Source: Thelonectria olida (Eukaryota > Ascomycota > Sordariomycetes > Hypocreales > Nectriaceae). From it: a DNA stretch of 64,000 bases. The translations under genes and the position numbers were made by a program. The stretch spans positions 1,054,001 to 1,118,000 of the forward strand of contig JAGPYM010000010.1 in the NCBI GenBank assembly GCA_020736575.1. The letters are read 5' to 3'. Below are positions 1 through 10,899 of the stretch, in pieces. A model generated the notes under the pieces. It did not search any database, was not told where the DNA came from, and saw only the letters and a program-made list of their open reading frames with translations. Every line of letters begins with the position of its first letter. Position 1 is the stretch's first letter.

Positions 1-1321
1 AGAACGATTTTCTGGTGGATATTGAGAAGTAGTACGCTGCAGACAATACCGTTAGTGTTGTTCTGATTAAGGACGGGTACGCAACGTACGCCCGGTCCTG
101 AATGGCTCGATGGGACTCTTTCGCGGTCTTGAGAAGCTCTTCGAGGTTGGCCCGATTTTGATGACTGCATTGCTTTTCACAGTTATCTGCAGCTTGGGCA
201 AGCTGGTCTCCACTCTCAACGAGATTTTTGACATACGTCTCCACATCACCGAGCTTGAAAGGGGCGCTGACCAGAGTGCTCTTGCTTTGCTGGCGTTGGA
301 CTGCGAAGCCGAGAAACAACAGCGATTTGACGTAAGCGTGAACGATGGATCCCTCGAGGGGACCCAAGACCTTCTCAGGTGGTCGGAGGTCAGGGTCAGG
401 GGCAATGTACAGTCGCCGGTACGTGTCGCATTGCAAGACCAACGAAGTGACCTTGGCAAGACCAAAAATTATTTGACTCCTCAGCTCGCTGTCGGCGGTC
501 AAAGACTACATGGATCAGCTTAAGTTGAGAAAGCAAGACTAACTTGACATCTAAATTGTCTAAGAATGTAGAGACCAGAGCTACTTACCACAAGAACAAA
601 TCGAACAGCAGCCCATGGCAGAGCAGCATGGATAGGGTCAAAGCTGACAGCGACGTCGCCGATCGCAACGAACTTATTCAGTACAGTAACAGTCTTTTCG
701 ACAAAACCACACGCAGAGTATTCGTTCTGGCCAATTTTGATCTTCCATGCGCGTTGTTCCCTGGCGTGTTGCTGATCGTTGACTTCTTGCTCCATCTTCT
801 CCTTGATGTCTTTGGCCAAACCCGCTACTGAGCTGGGTTCACCATCGGTTGTTGCATTGTTGCCGGCTGGATTCTTCGCAAACTTTTGGATGATATCAAC
901 GATATCGGGGTCTTCTTGCGACTCTTTTAGACACTCCAAGGCCTTGTCCCACAGCTTGAAATCGCTTGACGATATCTTCGCAGATTGCGCATCTCCCTCG
1001 TTGGCTGCTGTCCATGCAGGGGTGTCATGTGCTGTGGAGTGCACTGCGGTCGTGGGGTGCTGCTGCGGCCGGGAATGCAGCTGTACCGGGGCGGCAGTAC
1101 GGTCGGATGGAGAAGACTAAATACCAGTGATGTTAGGCAGCCGGATGAGAGGTAGGGAGACGGGATAGCGGAGGCCGTCACCGGAGAGCGACCGAAACGG
1201 GGGAACTAACTCGTTCGGCCGGGTTCGGGATCTCGTCCAGCGGGTGATCGCCGGCGCAAAAACAGCCACACAGCCGGGCCCAACCTTTCCTTTTACTCCG
1301 GGCGGGCCTGTTTGAGCTCAT
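1..1321 (-). CDS. NACHT-type NLR, N-terminal part (NACHT_N domain), cut by window edge
   Basis: This is the 5' part of a fungal NLR-like receptor. I read four exons on the minus strand: 1211-1321, 589-1116, 90-505 and 1-36 (continuing off the left edge). The introns are 1117-1210 (CTAAC branch site, TTTAG acceptor), 506-588 (GTAAGT donor) and 37-89 (GTACGT donor, TGCAG acceptor), and all keep frame. The start is the ATG at 1319-1321, followed by a basic, Cys-rich N-terminus. The middle exons carry features of the NACHT-NTPase N-terminal domain (Pfam NACHT_N): FDPIHAALPWAAVRF, then APFKLGDVETYVKNL and LAQAADNCEKQC. This domain precedes the NACHT ATPase in many fungal STAND receptors, and its effector role is not established. 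The NACHT and repeat domains would lie outside the window. Recognition of the domain is firm; exact exon borders are inferred. Confidence 0.82.
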
Positions 1322-1936
1322 CTCTCCGGTGCCAGGCTGCTTCTTCAGCTTTGAGGAATGGTTCGCGAAGGCAAACAGCGGAATGCTTTTTCTGGTGAGT
1401 CGTCGGGATGGGACTAAGGGGTAATCATTATATTGGGCAGAGCTGAAAGCCGCCTGAAGCAGCCACCCACGTGTTTTGGCTTGTCGCTCGCTTGCAGCCA
1501 CTTATTTCGCGCCACATGTATCGGTAAGCAGGAGCAATATCTGTTTCTCGTCCTCGCAGGTATTCTGCACTGCGTCCAGAGAGTTTCGTCAGCACGTCCC
1601 TTCCGATCAAGAGGCTCGTGCCAGTCGCTTGCGGATTCGCGAAACCCACGCGACCCCGCGTCGACGATCCTCATCCGCGCCATTGCCGAACGCGTCTACC
1701 AATATGCTGCACCACAAGTACCTGGCATTTTTGCCGTGAACGTTCAGGAGTTAAGTCACGTCGGGCTTGTGTCGAAGAACGCCGTGACGTGTTTGAGTGT
1801 GGCGGCATAGCCTTGATGAGTAGTCAGGATCCTACTGTGAATTTTGGTCCACTTCTAGACTCTCCACCGACCTTTTGGTGTGACTAGGAGCCCTTTCATA
1901 GCTGTAGTTTAAATGTATAACATCCACTGCAATCGA
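1322..1936. other. Intergenic stretch without a supported gene
   Basis: Several overlapping open frames on both strands lack recognisable domains or splice structure. The region probably includes the promoter and 5' leader of the NACHT gene that starts at 1321. Confidence 0.5.
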
Positions 1937-2225
1937 TCACTCATTCTGGCCATTCAGCCACAGTTGTTGAGGAGATACCGTGTCCGGATGGTTGGAACCC
2001 AGCACTCGGTCTCTTGCATTAACGCAGCGCTGCATCAAGGCTAGAGCATCTCGGGAACAGCCTTCGTCCTTCCATGTAAAGGCCTGGTTATTCATGCTGG
2101 TCAGCGTAGAGGGATGCTCCTCTCCCAGAACCATCAAGCTGATTTCCATCACTCGCACCCCCAACTCTTCCGCCTCCTTCCATCGGCCTTGGTTCCAGTA
2201 TGTCGACGCAAGGTTGCGAAGGTGC
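1937..2225 (-). pseudogene. Truncated kinesin-light-chain/TPR repeat tail of an NLR
   Basis: Read on the minus strand from about 2225, the frame gives one and a half TPR units (LASTYWNQGRWKEAEE, then VLGEEHPSTLTSMNN). These closely match the repeats of the NLR at 14.9-19.5 kb. A degenerate last unit and a stop at 1937 follow. No NB-ARC or effector domain precedes it: the frame is lost at about 2226, only about 50 bp from the stop of the neighbouring gene. I take it as the broken 3' end of a paralogous TPR-NLR left by rearrangement. Its orientation is opposite to the intact gene. Confidence 0.75.
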
Positions 2226-2272
2226 CCAAGTCGAGAATCATCGTGTCTAGACTGGCCCGGCTTTGGCTTATT

Positions 2273-3597
2273 TTATTCATTATGAAGTGCCTTCAATGAC
2301 GCATACACTTGGATCCCGCCTTCAATACTCTGAACCAACCCGAAGAACACAGTTAACACCAGAACGAGTACCGCAACCCAAAACGTATACCTGATAAGAT
2401 GAAGCTGAGGTTAGCAGTCATTGTCTTTTGAGGTCCTCGGGAAGTTACTACCATTGGACACCGTCCCGTCTATCAAACCACCATTGCACCAATGTCTTGG
2501 GCTGGGCTTCGTCGAACACTTGCTTGAGACTGATTAGGCGGGCACGCCAGAACTTGAACGTCTCTATTTTTCGATCGTTTGTCTTAATTTTGTCGCATTG
2601 TATGACACGCCGGTCGAGAGACTGAAAGAATGGAAGCTTAGCGAACCACTCCTTAGTCTCCAAGTCGGATGACGGAAACAGAAGAGCCAGCGTTTGCAGA
2701 GTCTCTTCAGCCAACCCTTCGGGAAGCAGGCTCTCTCTACTGCTTGGAATTAGGGAGTCGTACTACCAATGAGCTGTAGTTCTACTTACCTCTGTCGCTG
2801 ATACTCAAGAAACGAGGCATGGTGGAAGACATGGACGCGCGTATCATGATCCGCTAACCGAAGGTGATCAGCAATGTTGTCGGTCCATACAATCTCAAGG
2901 CCAGCTATTCGACCCAGATTTAGCGCGTTGAAGTTCTTCTCCAGTCTGATGTTGTCGTGGATAGACAGGGGGTCAGCGACAGGGGCAAAATAACCATGGA
3001 CAAAGTCCCGGAGCGTGCCATCGGTCCACTGCAAGAGACTGCGTCCCGAATATCCGTAGGAGTAGCTCCCAAAGCTCGTCATCAAGAGTAAGGTTGCTGC
3101 CAGATTCACGGAATTCTCGAGCAACTCATCCTCGTTCGCATGGGACGAAGTCAGGTTGGACTTTAGGTCGCTCTTTAGATCCGTGCGTAGAACGCCAGCC
3201 TTCAACTTTGAAACTGTGTCGACAACATCACGGTGAGTCCTCGTTGCGATGTGCTGTCCTCCATCATGGAGTGCACGGTCGCACTGGTTGGTGTAGTAGC
3301 GCCAGTATGGCTCAAGGTCAATGCTGGTCGCGTTCAACTGTCGATTGACGCTGGACCGGCAGCCCCAGAATGCGTTCGAGATGGTTGCCTTGGTGTTGAG
3401 AGATAGTGACGTACTCACAACACTGGAATCGAGCTCAGGGTTGCTGGTCGCTCGATATTTTGGGGTATGAGGTGCAGCCTGGGCAATCATGGTGAGAATA
3501 ACGTCACCATCAAGCAATGCCATCTCTTCTGGGATCGTGAATGACGCGTCTTCAAAGATCAAGATACTTATGTGAGGGCGGCAAAGCTGCTACTCAT
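2273..3597 (-). CDS. Fungal membrane-anchored protein of unknown function, damaged N-terminus
   Basis: Three exons on the minus strand: about 2790-3597, 2452-2736 and 2273-2390. The introns have donors GTAAGT and GTAGTA; the second contains a TGCTAAC branch site. The protein shows the block VHVFHHASFLEYQ, then a Leu-rich helix and the WWFDRRDGVQW motif. The final exon encodes a hydrophobic segment (FWVAVLVLVLTVFFGLV) and a short cytosolic tail. I have seen this layout in uncharacterised fungal proteins but know no family name. The natural-looking start (ATG at 3595-3597, MSSSFAALT) runs into a stop after nine codons, while the long frame resumes one register away as ILIFEDASFTIP. So there is a frameshift near 3567, or translation starts at the internal ATG at 3521-3523. 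It may be a young pseudogene. Confidence 0.6.
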
Positions 3598-3868
3598 CTT
3601 GGAATAAAGGCTCAACCCAACGTGGCAGTGCTGGCGACAAGGCTGCTAGGCATTCTTGCAATAAGAGGCTTGAGGTAGCCCAACGTGGCAGTGCTGGTGC
3701 TTCGAGCAAGCCACGTGAAACCTGCATTATTGGCTGCGCCCCTTTTATACTGCAGCAAATCCCAAAACTTTTCTGTACTATTCCGACTTCCCTCGCGCAA
3801 ACCTCGTCTCGAATATGGGCTCTTAGTCTCGCCACGCTGCCGTTTCTGTTGTTTCAACTGCACATATA

Positions 3869-6800
3869 ATGTTCCCGACGACGACGACTCGGCTCAGTTC
3901 CGGCTCGACCGGCATATCTTCGATACTCCGTCGGATATCCCCAATGCAGGACCGGTGGCCAAATCCGGAGCTCTCAATCGGTGAATATCTCGGGAGAATC
4001 GACAGAACCAATTTCTGGGAAGCAAAGGGCCCTGCGCGAGAGGCATTCAACGAGCTCGGTCCAGATATCAAGGATTATCTGGAGAGAACATTGGAACCCG
4101 TCTCGACACCATGGGTGACGTGGTCAATGTACATGTGCGGAGTCGATCAGAGGAAAGTGGCCCCGACGATAATGTTTTGTTGCGAGGTCGCTAGCCTTCG
4201 ACAGGATGTCAGAAACGCCATCAGGAATAGCGGGCTCCTCGACAGCTACCGTGGTATGAAGACAGGACATATGGCTACGGCGCCGAGGTTTAACCAGCTC
4301 ATGCCTCTGGGAGATGAGTACAGTTTGGAGTTTTCTTGGGCCACCCACCCACTAGTCATTCACCATGTCTCGCCGGTGGAAGGAGTAGCTGGATCCCGTA
4401 TATCAGTCGGACTCTACACTGACACGGAACCCGCCTGGAGGAAAGCAACAATTGGAGGAATCATTCAAGTCAAGGAAAAGTACTACTACACAACAGTAGC
4501 CCACGTTTTCGAGACAGTACATGAAGAGACGGGCGACTCAAACACATTTCCGGTCGATGATAACCAGTACGTTGAGATTGACAGCGATGATGTAGGCGAC
4601 GACGAACTGGAGACTCATAGATCACCACACGCTCGCCATCATCGCCAGGAGCCCGAGCAAGACCGCTATCGTCGCCAGGACCCCGAGAGAGAAATACCTA
4701 GGAGCGCCACACGACCTACCCGAAGCACTCTTCAGAGGATTCTCCCACCCCCTTTCATCATGTCACTTGACGAGCCTCATTCCGATCTCGATTATGCCCT
4801 CATCGAGGCCAAGGATCCCGACCATCAGATGGCAAATGTTCTCAAACACTTCACTGTCCATGATGAGGACCTACCAATGGAAATCGACCATATAATCAAG
4901 TTGGGACAAGAAGATAAGGAGATAGTGGCCATCAGCGTCAGAGGCCCGGTGCCAGGCCGAATGTCTGGCACACCAGTCTATGCGCGGGCTCCAGGAAGCA
5001 GGGTCTTCGAGGAGTTGTATAGTGTCCAACTTAGCGGTCCCGTGGAAGTTGGGGACAGTGGCGCTTGGATATTGGACAGAGAGTCACAGAGCTGGTGCGG
5101 ATATATCGTTGCCGGATCACCTGGTTCGGGGGCCGCGTTGGTTGTTCCATCATACCACCTGTTCGAAGACATTGAGCGTAGGATGGGAATACGGCCATCC
5201 CTCCCATCCAGCAGCTCTAAAGAAGTAATGGAATCCCATGAATTGCTCGAAAACGTCGATATCACTACGCCTCCGTTGTCCAGGCTCAAGGACTCGACCC
5301 AAGAACAAGACAAGGATCCCAGAGCACACATCAGTTCGCATGGCCTGAGTAGTGGCAACGCATTAACGCCTTCGGCCGGTTCGGTGACGGATGGCAGTCG
5401 AGTGCACTATGATTACATTGACCCACAGATGTAAGTGCCTGGTGCTGGAAGGAGGACATGCCACGAACAGGTTCGGATTTAGCTTCTTCAGAGCCTATCT
5501 GTTGTACTTTTCAACCCAGTGCTAACACGATGAAAACCAGTTCAGAACAGACGCGAATACCTCCGCCTGCCTCAATGCCCGTGTCAATGTCACAGCTTTC
5601 GGGGACCGCAGCAGAAGGGACGCCGATATTGCATCAAGGGGGCTGGTATGGCAACGATCTCTATGCCGCTTCCTTCGAAGGCCGCGAGAAGATCGTGCAG
5701 ATGCTGATCGACAATGGTGCGGACGTCAATGCGCAAGGCGGCGTCTATGGTAATGCTCTCCAAGCCGCTTCCGATAGAGGCTTCGCGAAGATCGTGCAGA
5801 TACTGCTCGACAATGGTGCGGACGTCAATGCGCAAGGCGGCCACTTTAGTAATGCTCTCTATGCTGCTTCCTTCGAAGGCCACGAGGAGATCGTGCATAT
5901 ACTGCTCGACAAAGGTGCGGACGTCAATGCGCAAGGCGGCGACTATGGTAATGCTCTCCAAGCCGCTTCCTTCGAAGGCCACGAGGAGATCGTGCAGATA
6001 CTGGTCGACAAAGGTGCGGACATCAATGCGCAAGGCGGCGTCTATGGTAATGCTCTCCAAGCCGCTTCCACAAGAGGCCACGAGGAGATCGTGCAGATAC
6101 TGCTCGACAAAGGTGCGGACATCAATGCGCAAGGCGGCCACTATGGCAATGCTCTCCAAGCCGCTTCGTATACAGGCTACGAGGAGATCGTGCAGATACT
6201 GGTCGACAATGGTGCGGACGTCAATGCGCAAGGCGGCCAGAATGGCAATGCTCTCTGTGCCGCTTCCAATAGAGGCTGCGAGAAGATCGTGCAGATACTG
6301 CTTGACAATGGTGCGGACGTTAACGCGCAAGGCGGCCAGAATGGCAATGCTCTCTATGCTGCTTCCTATAGACGCTACGAGAAGATCGTGCAGATACTGG
6401 TCGACAATGGTGCGGACGTCAATGCGCAAGGCGGCTACTATGGCAATGCTCTCCAAGCCGCTTCCGATAGAGGCTTCGCGAAGATCGTGCAGATACTACT
6501 CGACAAAGGTGCGGACATCAATGCGCAAGGCGGCCACTATGGCAATGCTCTCCAAGCCGCTTCGTATACAGGCTACGAGGAGATCGTGCAGATACTGGTC
6601 GACAATGGTGCGGACGTCAATGCGCAAGGCGGCCAGAATGGCAATGCTCTCTGTGCCGCTTCCAATAGAGGCTGCGAGAAGATCGTGCAGATACTGCTTG
6701 ACAATGGTGCGGACGTTAACGCGCAAGGCGGCCAGAATGGCAATGCTCTCTATGCTGCTTCCTATAGACGCTACGAGAAGATCGTGCAGATACTGGTCGA

Positions 6801-7362
6801 CAATGGTGCGGACGTCAATGCGCAAGGCGGCGACTATGGCAATGCTCTCTGTGCCGCTTCGTATACAGGCTACGAGGAGATCGTGCAGATACTGGTCGAC
6901 AATGGTGCGGACGTCAATGCGCAAGGCGGCTACTATGGCAATGCTCTCTGTGCCGCTTCGTATAAAGGCTACAAGGAGATCGTGCAGATACTGGTCGACA
7001 ATGGTGCGGACGTCAATGCGCAAGGCGGCTACTATGGCAATGCTCTCCAAGCCGCTTCCTTCGAAGGCCACGAGGAGATCGTGCAGATACTGGTCGACAA
7101 TGGTGCGGACGTCAATGCGCAAGGCGGCGTCTATGGTAATGCTCTCTATGCTGCTTCCGAAAGAGGCCACGAGGAGATCGTGCAGATACTGCTCGACAAT
7201 GGTGCGGACATCAATGCGAAAGGCGGCGTCTATGGTAATGCTCTCCAAGCCGCTTCCGATAGAGGCTTCGCGAAGATCGTGCAGATCCTTAGGAAAACAG
7301 GAAAGCGCGATCATGAGGAAGATCACGGTGAATCAACGTTTAAGAGGATCAAAGCTAAATAG
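3869..7362 (+). CDS. Trypsin-like domain fused to ankyrin repeats (NLR-like receptor)
   Basis: I join two exons: 3869-5430 and 5520-7362. The first frame ends in a TAA that overlaps a good donor (AT/GTAAGT). A pyrimidine-rich CCCAG acceptor at 5519 restores exactly the frame of the ankyrin exon, giving about 1134 aa. Residues about 190-435 look like a chymotrypsin-fold domain: His212 in TTVAHVFE, Asp308 in DLDYALIE and Ser397 in GDSGAWI form a plausible catalytic triad. A charged Arg/His-rich insert lies at 245-285. The second exon encodes 16 full and one partial 33-aa ankyrin repeats. Trypsin-like domains are known as N-terminal effectors of some fungal NLRs; here no NB-ARC or NACHT domain separates protease and repeats. 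If the intron is wrong, these are two adjacent genes. Protease activity is inferred from motifs only. Confidence 0.72.
5638..7290 (+). repeat. Tandem 99-bp ankyrin-coding repeats, nearly identical
   Basis: Sixteen complete 99-bp units and part of a seventeenth follow the pattern GGxxxNALxAASxxGxxxIVQIL then DxGADxNAQ. Variation is concentrated at the three residues after GG and the residues around AASxxG, which are surface positions of ankyrin hairpins. Units 6-8 and 10-12 encode identical proteins, showing a recent 396-bp (four-unit) duplication or gene conversion. Confidence 0.9.
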
Positions 7363-7383
7363 GATCACGGGAAGAGACGGATA

Positions 7384-7745
7384 CTACCAGCTCAGCTTGG
7401 AGTCCCAGGCTGAGGGTAGGAAAGACAAGAATTCATTCAATCTGGCAAGATATTTATTGTGCTTCTCCTTATGATAGTACTCGAACCTGGCAGCACCGGT
7501 CTCATGAGACTTTTCCCATATCAATTTATCATTTTTAGCACCAGTATGTAATTGGAGAAGACGGGATGATCTACCTGGATCATTGTCACGGACCAATGTG
7601 CGAATCTGATTCTCTCATCGCGCCGGACGATGACGGCTTGGATGGATCCTGGAGTGGGAGCTTGGGGCGTGGGGACTGACGGAGGCGAACTTTCTGGTTC
7701 TGAATCCGTGTCCATGTTATCCCATTTCAAGTAATCAATAGTCAT
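7384..7745 (-). CDS. Possible small hypothetical gene
   Basis: Two overlapping minus-strand frames look partly coding. One starts at an ATG at 7745 and is acidic and Pro-rich (PPSVPTPQAPTPGS, then VRRDERIR). The other ends at 7384 and carries RTLVRDNDPGRSSRLLQL and WEKSHETGAARFEYY. A CAG at 7606-7608 could be an acceptor joining them, but I found no convincing donor, so a frameshift is also possible. I do not recognise the product. Confidence 0.3.
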
Positions 7746-8677
7746 GGAGAATCATTTAATGCTACTTCCTGAGGAAGATTCCGATTGAATAAATTGGATG
7801 CCAAAGGTAAAGAAATAAGACACGAAACAGCGTTAAACTGCAATGCTGTCGAACGCGGGGCTGGTCACACGCAGGCGCCACCAGCCCCTGTAGTCACCTG
7901 CCAAAAGTCTCCCAATCGCCCATAAAGCCAGTGCCAGGTGCCCACGCCCACACTCTCTTCTTTCCTCCTTCCCCTTCAAGCAGACACCTGGAAGTCCAAT
8001 CTACAACTCCCTATGACCTCAAGGTCATTACGCGATACCTACCCAGGACCTACCTGGTATATAAACGCCTTACTTCTCAAGCTCTCCACTCGTTCCGAAA
8101 AGGCATTGGCGGACCCCGTAGGGGACCGGTCTCCTGTCTTCCGTGCCCTCCATCGTAAACTCGGGCCACTAGATGGTTCGTGCGAGCTGCTTTCACCACT
8201 TGAACTTCACCACGATCGTCGCGCCGCTGTTTTTGAGCCACACTGCGCCACAGCAATCAGCAGCCCACCAGCATGCCCGGCTACCAACTCACCATTGGCG
8301 TCGCTGCCGCCTTCCGGATCGTCTCGGAACCCCCATGGGATGGTCTTCCTGGCAGACGCAATTGTATCGTCAGTCTGCGGACAGCCAGACTCATGAGATA
8401 ACAATCGGCGTGGTGTAACTGGGGAAAGAATCCGATAGAGTTCGAAAGTGGGGCGTAACACGCCACTTACCTCGATCCAACGTCAAAGGACATCTTTGTT
8501 TTCTCCCGAACTTTCTTTGGTCGTGAATGGCAAGGGACAAGAGATGGCCCAAGACTATATAAACTGTAGACTTGACTAAGTTCTTCCTCTTATGCGGTTT
8601 TGACATCCCGAGTTTTATTGTAATGCCTATCGTGTTCAGAACGAAGTGAGCCAACTGACATCGCAAGTAATTCCAAA
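7746..8677. other. Intergenic stretch with one copy of a 22-bp direct repeat
   Basis: No supported gene. A 22-bp sequence at 8116-8137 with a near-palindromic core (AGGGGACCGGTCTCCT) recurs exactly at 9690-9711, on the other side of the BTB pseudogene. Confidence 0.55.
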
Positions 8678-9754
8678 ATGAAGAAGCGCGACCAAAGGAT
8701 GTTGGGCCTTCTAGAGCTCGATATGGACTCGTTCCGGGACGACGACGACCCCAGGCCTGCAACCTCGTAGGTTCTACCAGCGTCTGGGTTTCATACTCCT
8801 TGTTAACTATTTCCGATCATAGTCCTTATGGTGGTACACTCTTTCAGCTGTACTTCAAAGGGCAAGGGCCTCTATACATGCCAAATGGACTGCTTAAGAA
8901 GAGCCCAACATTCGCTGATCACCACTGCAATGAGGACATCCTTCGTCTCGAGGATGTGTCTTTGGACGCGGACCACGTCATGGTTCATTTCCTCTACACA
9001 GGCACATACCAGTGCAACGAGTGTTCGGGTTTTTTCCATGGCCAGGGTCTATCGCCTCCCTACTCTTCGTCACCTGGCAACTAGGGAAATCCAGAGACTT
9101 GGAGATGGCCTTGGCCTGCCTTGCATCGTGGATGTCCTACAGGATGTGCATTCCAACCTCTGCGACGAAGATGAGTGGTTGGAGACTTACCTCGCTTCTC
9201 GAACTCGGTCCGAGCTTAACACTCTTGACAAGCCCAGGGCGTAGGCTCTTCTGCTTGAAATCGGGTGCGTTACAACCATTAACAAGGCGCTACTAAGGGT
9301 CGTTGTTGGCAGGGAGCTGGAGCAAAGAGAGGCGCTTGCACAAAAGATCGAACATGCGGATCGGGCATTTGCTGCGCATAGCGGACTCATGAAACATGAG
9401 AGAATGGCAGCCTCGGCAAGAATACCGCCACCTGTGGACTACGTTGAGGTCGAGTCATCAGTAGAGTGGTCACCAGAGGTGGAGGAACCACCGGAAGAGA
9501 AGCCAGCAGAGGAGATACCAGCTGAGGGAGCTTGGTCAGCAGGGGAGGAGAAGCCAGCAGAGGATGCGATGCCGGTTGAGGCACTCTGGCCAGCAGCAGA
9601 GGAGAAGCCAGTAGAGCGAGCAGCGGACGAGAAGCCAGCAGCAGAGGAGGGGTGTTATGAAGGGACGAAAGACGACATTTGCCTACCTGCCGTAGGGGAC
9701 CGGTCTCCTGTACTGGTATTTAAATCCCAGGTCACGATGGGCGCGCCGTTTTGA
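8678..9754 (+). pseudogene. BTB/POZ-domain gene, frameshifted and interrupted by a stop
   Basis: Exon 1 (8678-8766) and exon 2 (from 8823) are joined by a clean intron containing TTAACTAT and a CATAG acceptor. The reading gives a BTB-like block: SPYGGTLFQLYF, then VHFLYTGTYQC. Near 9030 the frame shifts by one, and about 20-25 residues usual in BTB proteins appear to be missing before VRVFSMARVYRLPTLRHLA resumes. A TAG at 9242-9244 then interrupts a frame that is otherwise open to 9754. The tail is Glu/Pro/Ala-rich with repeated EEKPAE-like units. Deletion plus nonsense mutation argue for a dead gene, though an undetected intron could hide part of the damage. BTB proteins are adaptors; no specific role can be assigned. 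Confidence 0.65.
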
Positions 9755-10715
9755 CAAGGCAATAATACTGGTATAAAACTGCAAGTGAGCGTCGCTGATT
9801 TGTCAGCGTCGGGACTTAATACTGGTATGGAAGGTGGTTGCTTTAGGGCAAGAGGTAAATACCGGTAAGATATAAGGGAAAGCCGTCCCCGAAGGATGCA
9901 TAGAGCTACCAGTAAGAACGGGCTACCCCAGATCATTACTAGATCAATAAACATCTATAGAGTGGGTACTGGTAAGGTACCCAGTTGGTTACCAGTTATG
10001 GGGTTGGACTTGTACTAGTAAACAGATATTACCAGTCAAGGAAAGAGGCTCGTTACCAGTTATGGGGTTGGACTTGTACTAGTAAACAGATATTACCAGT
10101 CAAAGAAAGAGGCTCGTACCAGTATCTAGGTAGTTACTAGCAAGAGTTTGGGAGCCATACCAGTAGCGGATAATTACTAGTCAGGGAAAAATGCTCATAC
10201 TGGTAGCTAGTACGTAGAGATACTGGTATGTTAGGTTAATTTTGACCTTGATGTTGGTGATACTGGTCAGTAGGTCAAGCGACTGACTAGTAACAGTCGC
10301 CTCAAGAAGGAACGATACTAGTAAATGTTGTTTGTTTTAAACAGGGAGGGAAGGGCAAGAAGGAGCGGTACTGGTAATCGAGGCTAATTTAAACGGGAGG
10401 CTGGTGTTACCGGTCAGTAGTAGAGGCGCCCAACGGAAACGGTGAAAGGAATGATGCTAGTAGACTTGGCTAATTTAAACGGTGCGCAGGTTATCCACGA
10501 AAGTGGGTGTATAATCGTACCAGTATACATCGCCCAGTCAAATTGCGCATTGACACCCGAGAAGCAAGTTACGCCAGTACGTACTGGTAGTAAACTTGGC
10601 TAACTTGGACGGTTTAATCACTGTCAGGAAACGAGAGCATGATCATACCAGTACGCATCGCTTAATCGAATTCATGCCGCACGGCTCGCTACCTCGATTA
10701 CCAGTAACAGCCCAT
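9690..10715. repeat. Array of about 29 TACYRGTA palindromes
   Basis: From 9711 to about 10710 the sequence carries roughly 29 copies or near-copies of the self-complementary octamer TACYRGTA (TACTGGTA, TACCAGTA, TACTAGTA, TACCGGTA), one every 35 bp or so and on both strands. A segment of about 64 bp containing three of them is duplicated in tandem (about 9988-10051 and 10052-10115). The array begins directly after the second copy of the 22-bp repeat, whose core is ACCGGT. No convincing gene overlaps it. Confidence 0.8.
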
Positions 10716-10899
10716 GGAATCATAATGACAAAGTCTTATTTAAACAAAGATGAGCCTATTCACGGTCGGCGCTCCGATGCATCAAGCACAAGACTTTGCG
10801 ATAAATTCAAGGAAGGCCAACTTCCAACACAATTCCTGATCCATCGAATCGTTAACCCCATCACACTCGACCTGACATATCGCAAGGATATAATACGAG

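Noticed and set aside
5590..7474. Long open frames antisense and in a second sense register of the ankyrin array
   Set aside because: Same cause: a 99-bp unit keeps all stop-free registers open. Only one register gives ankyrin repeats.
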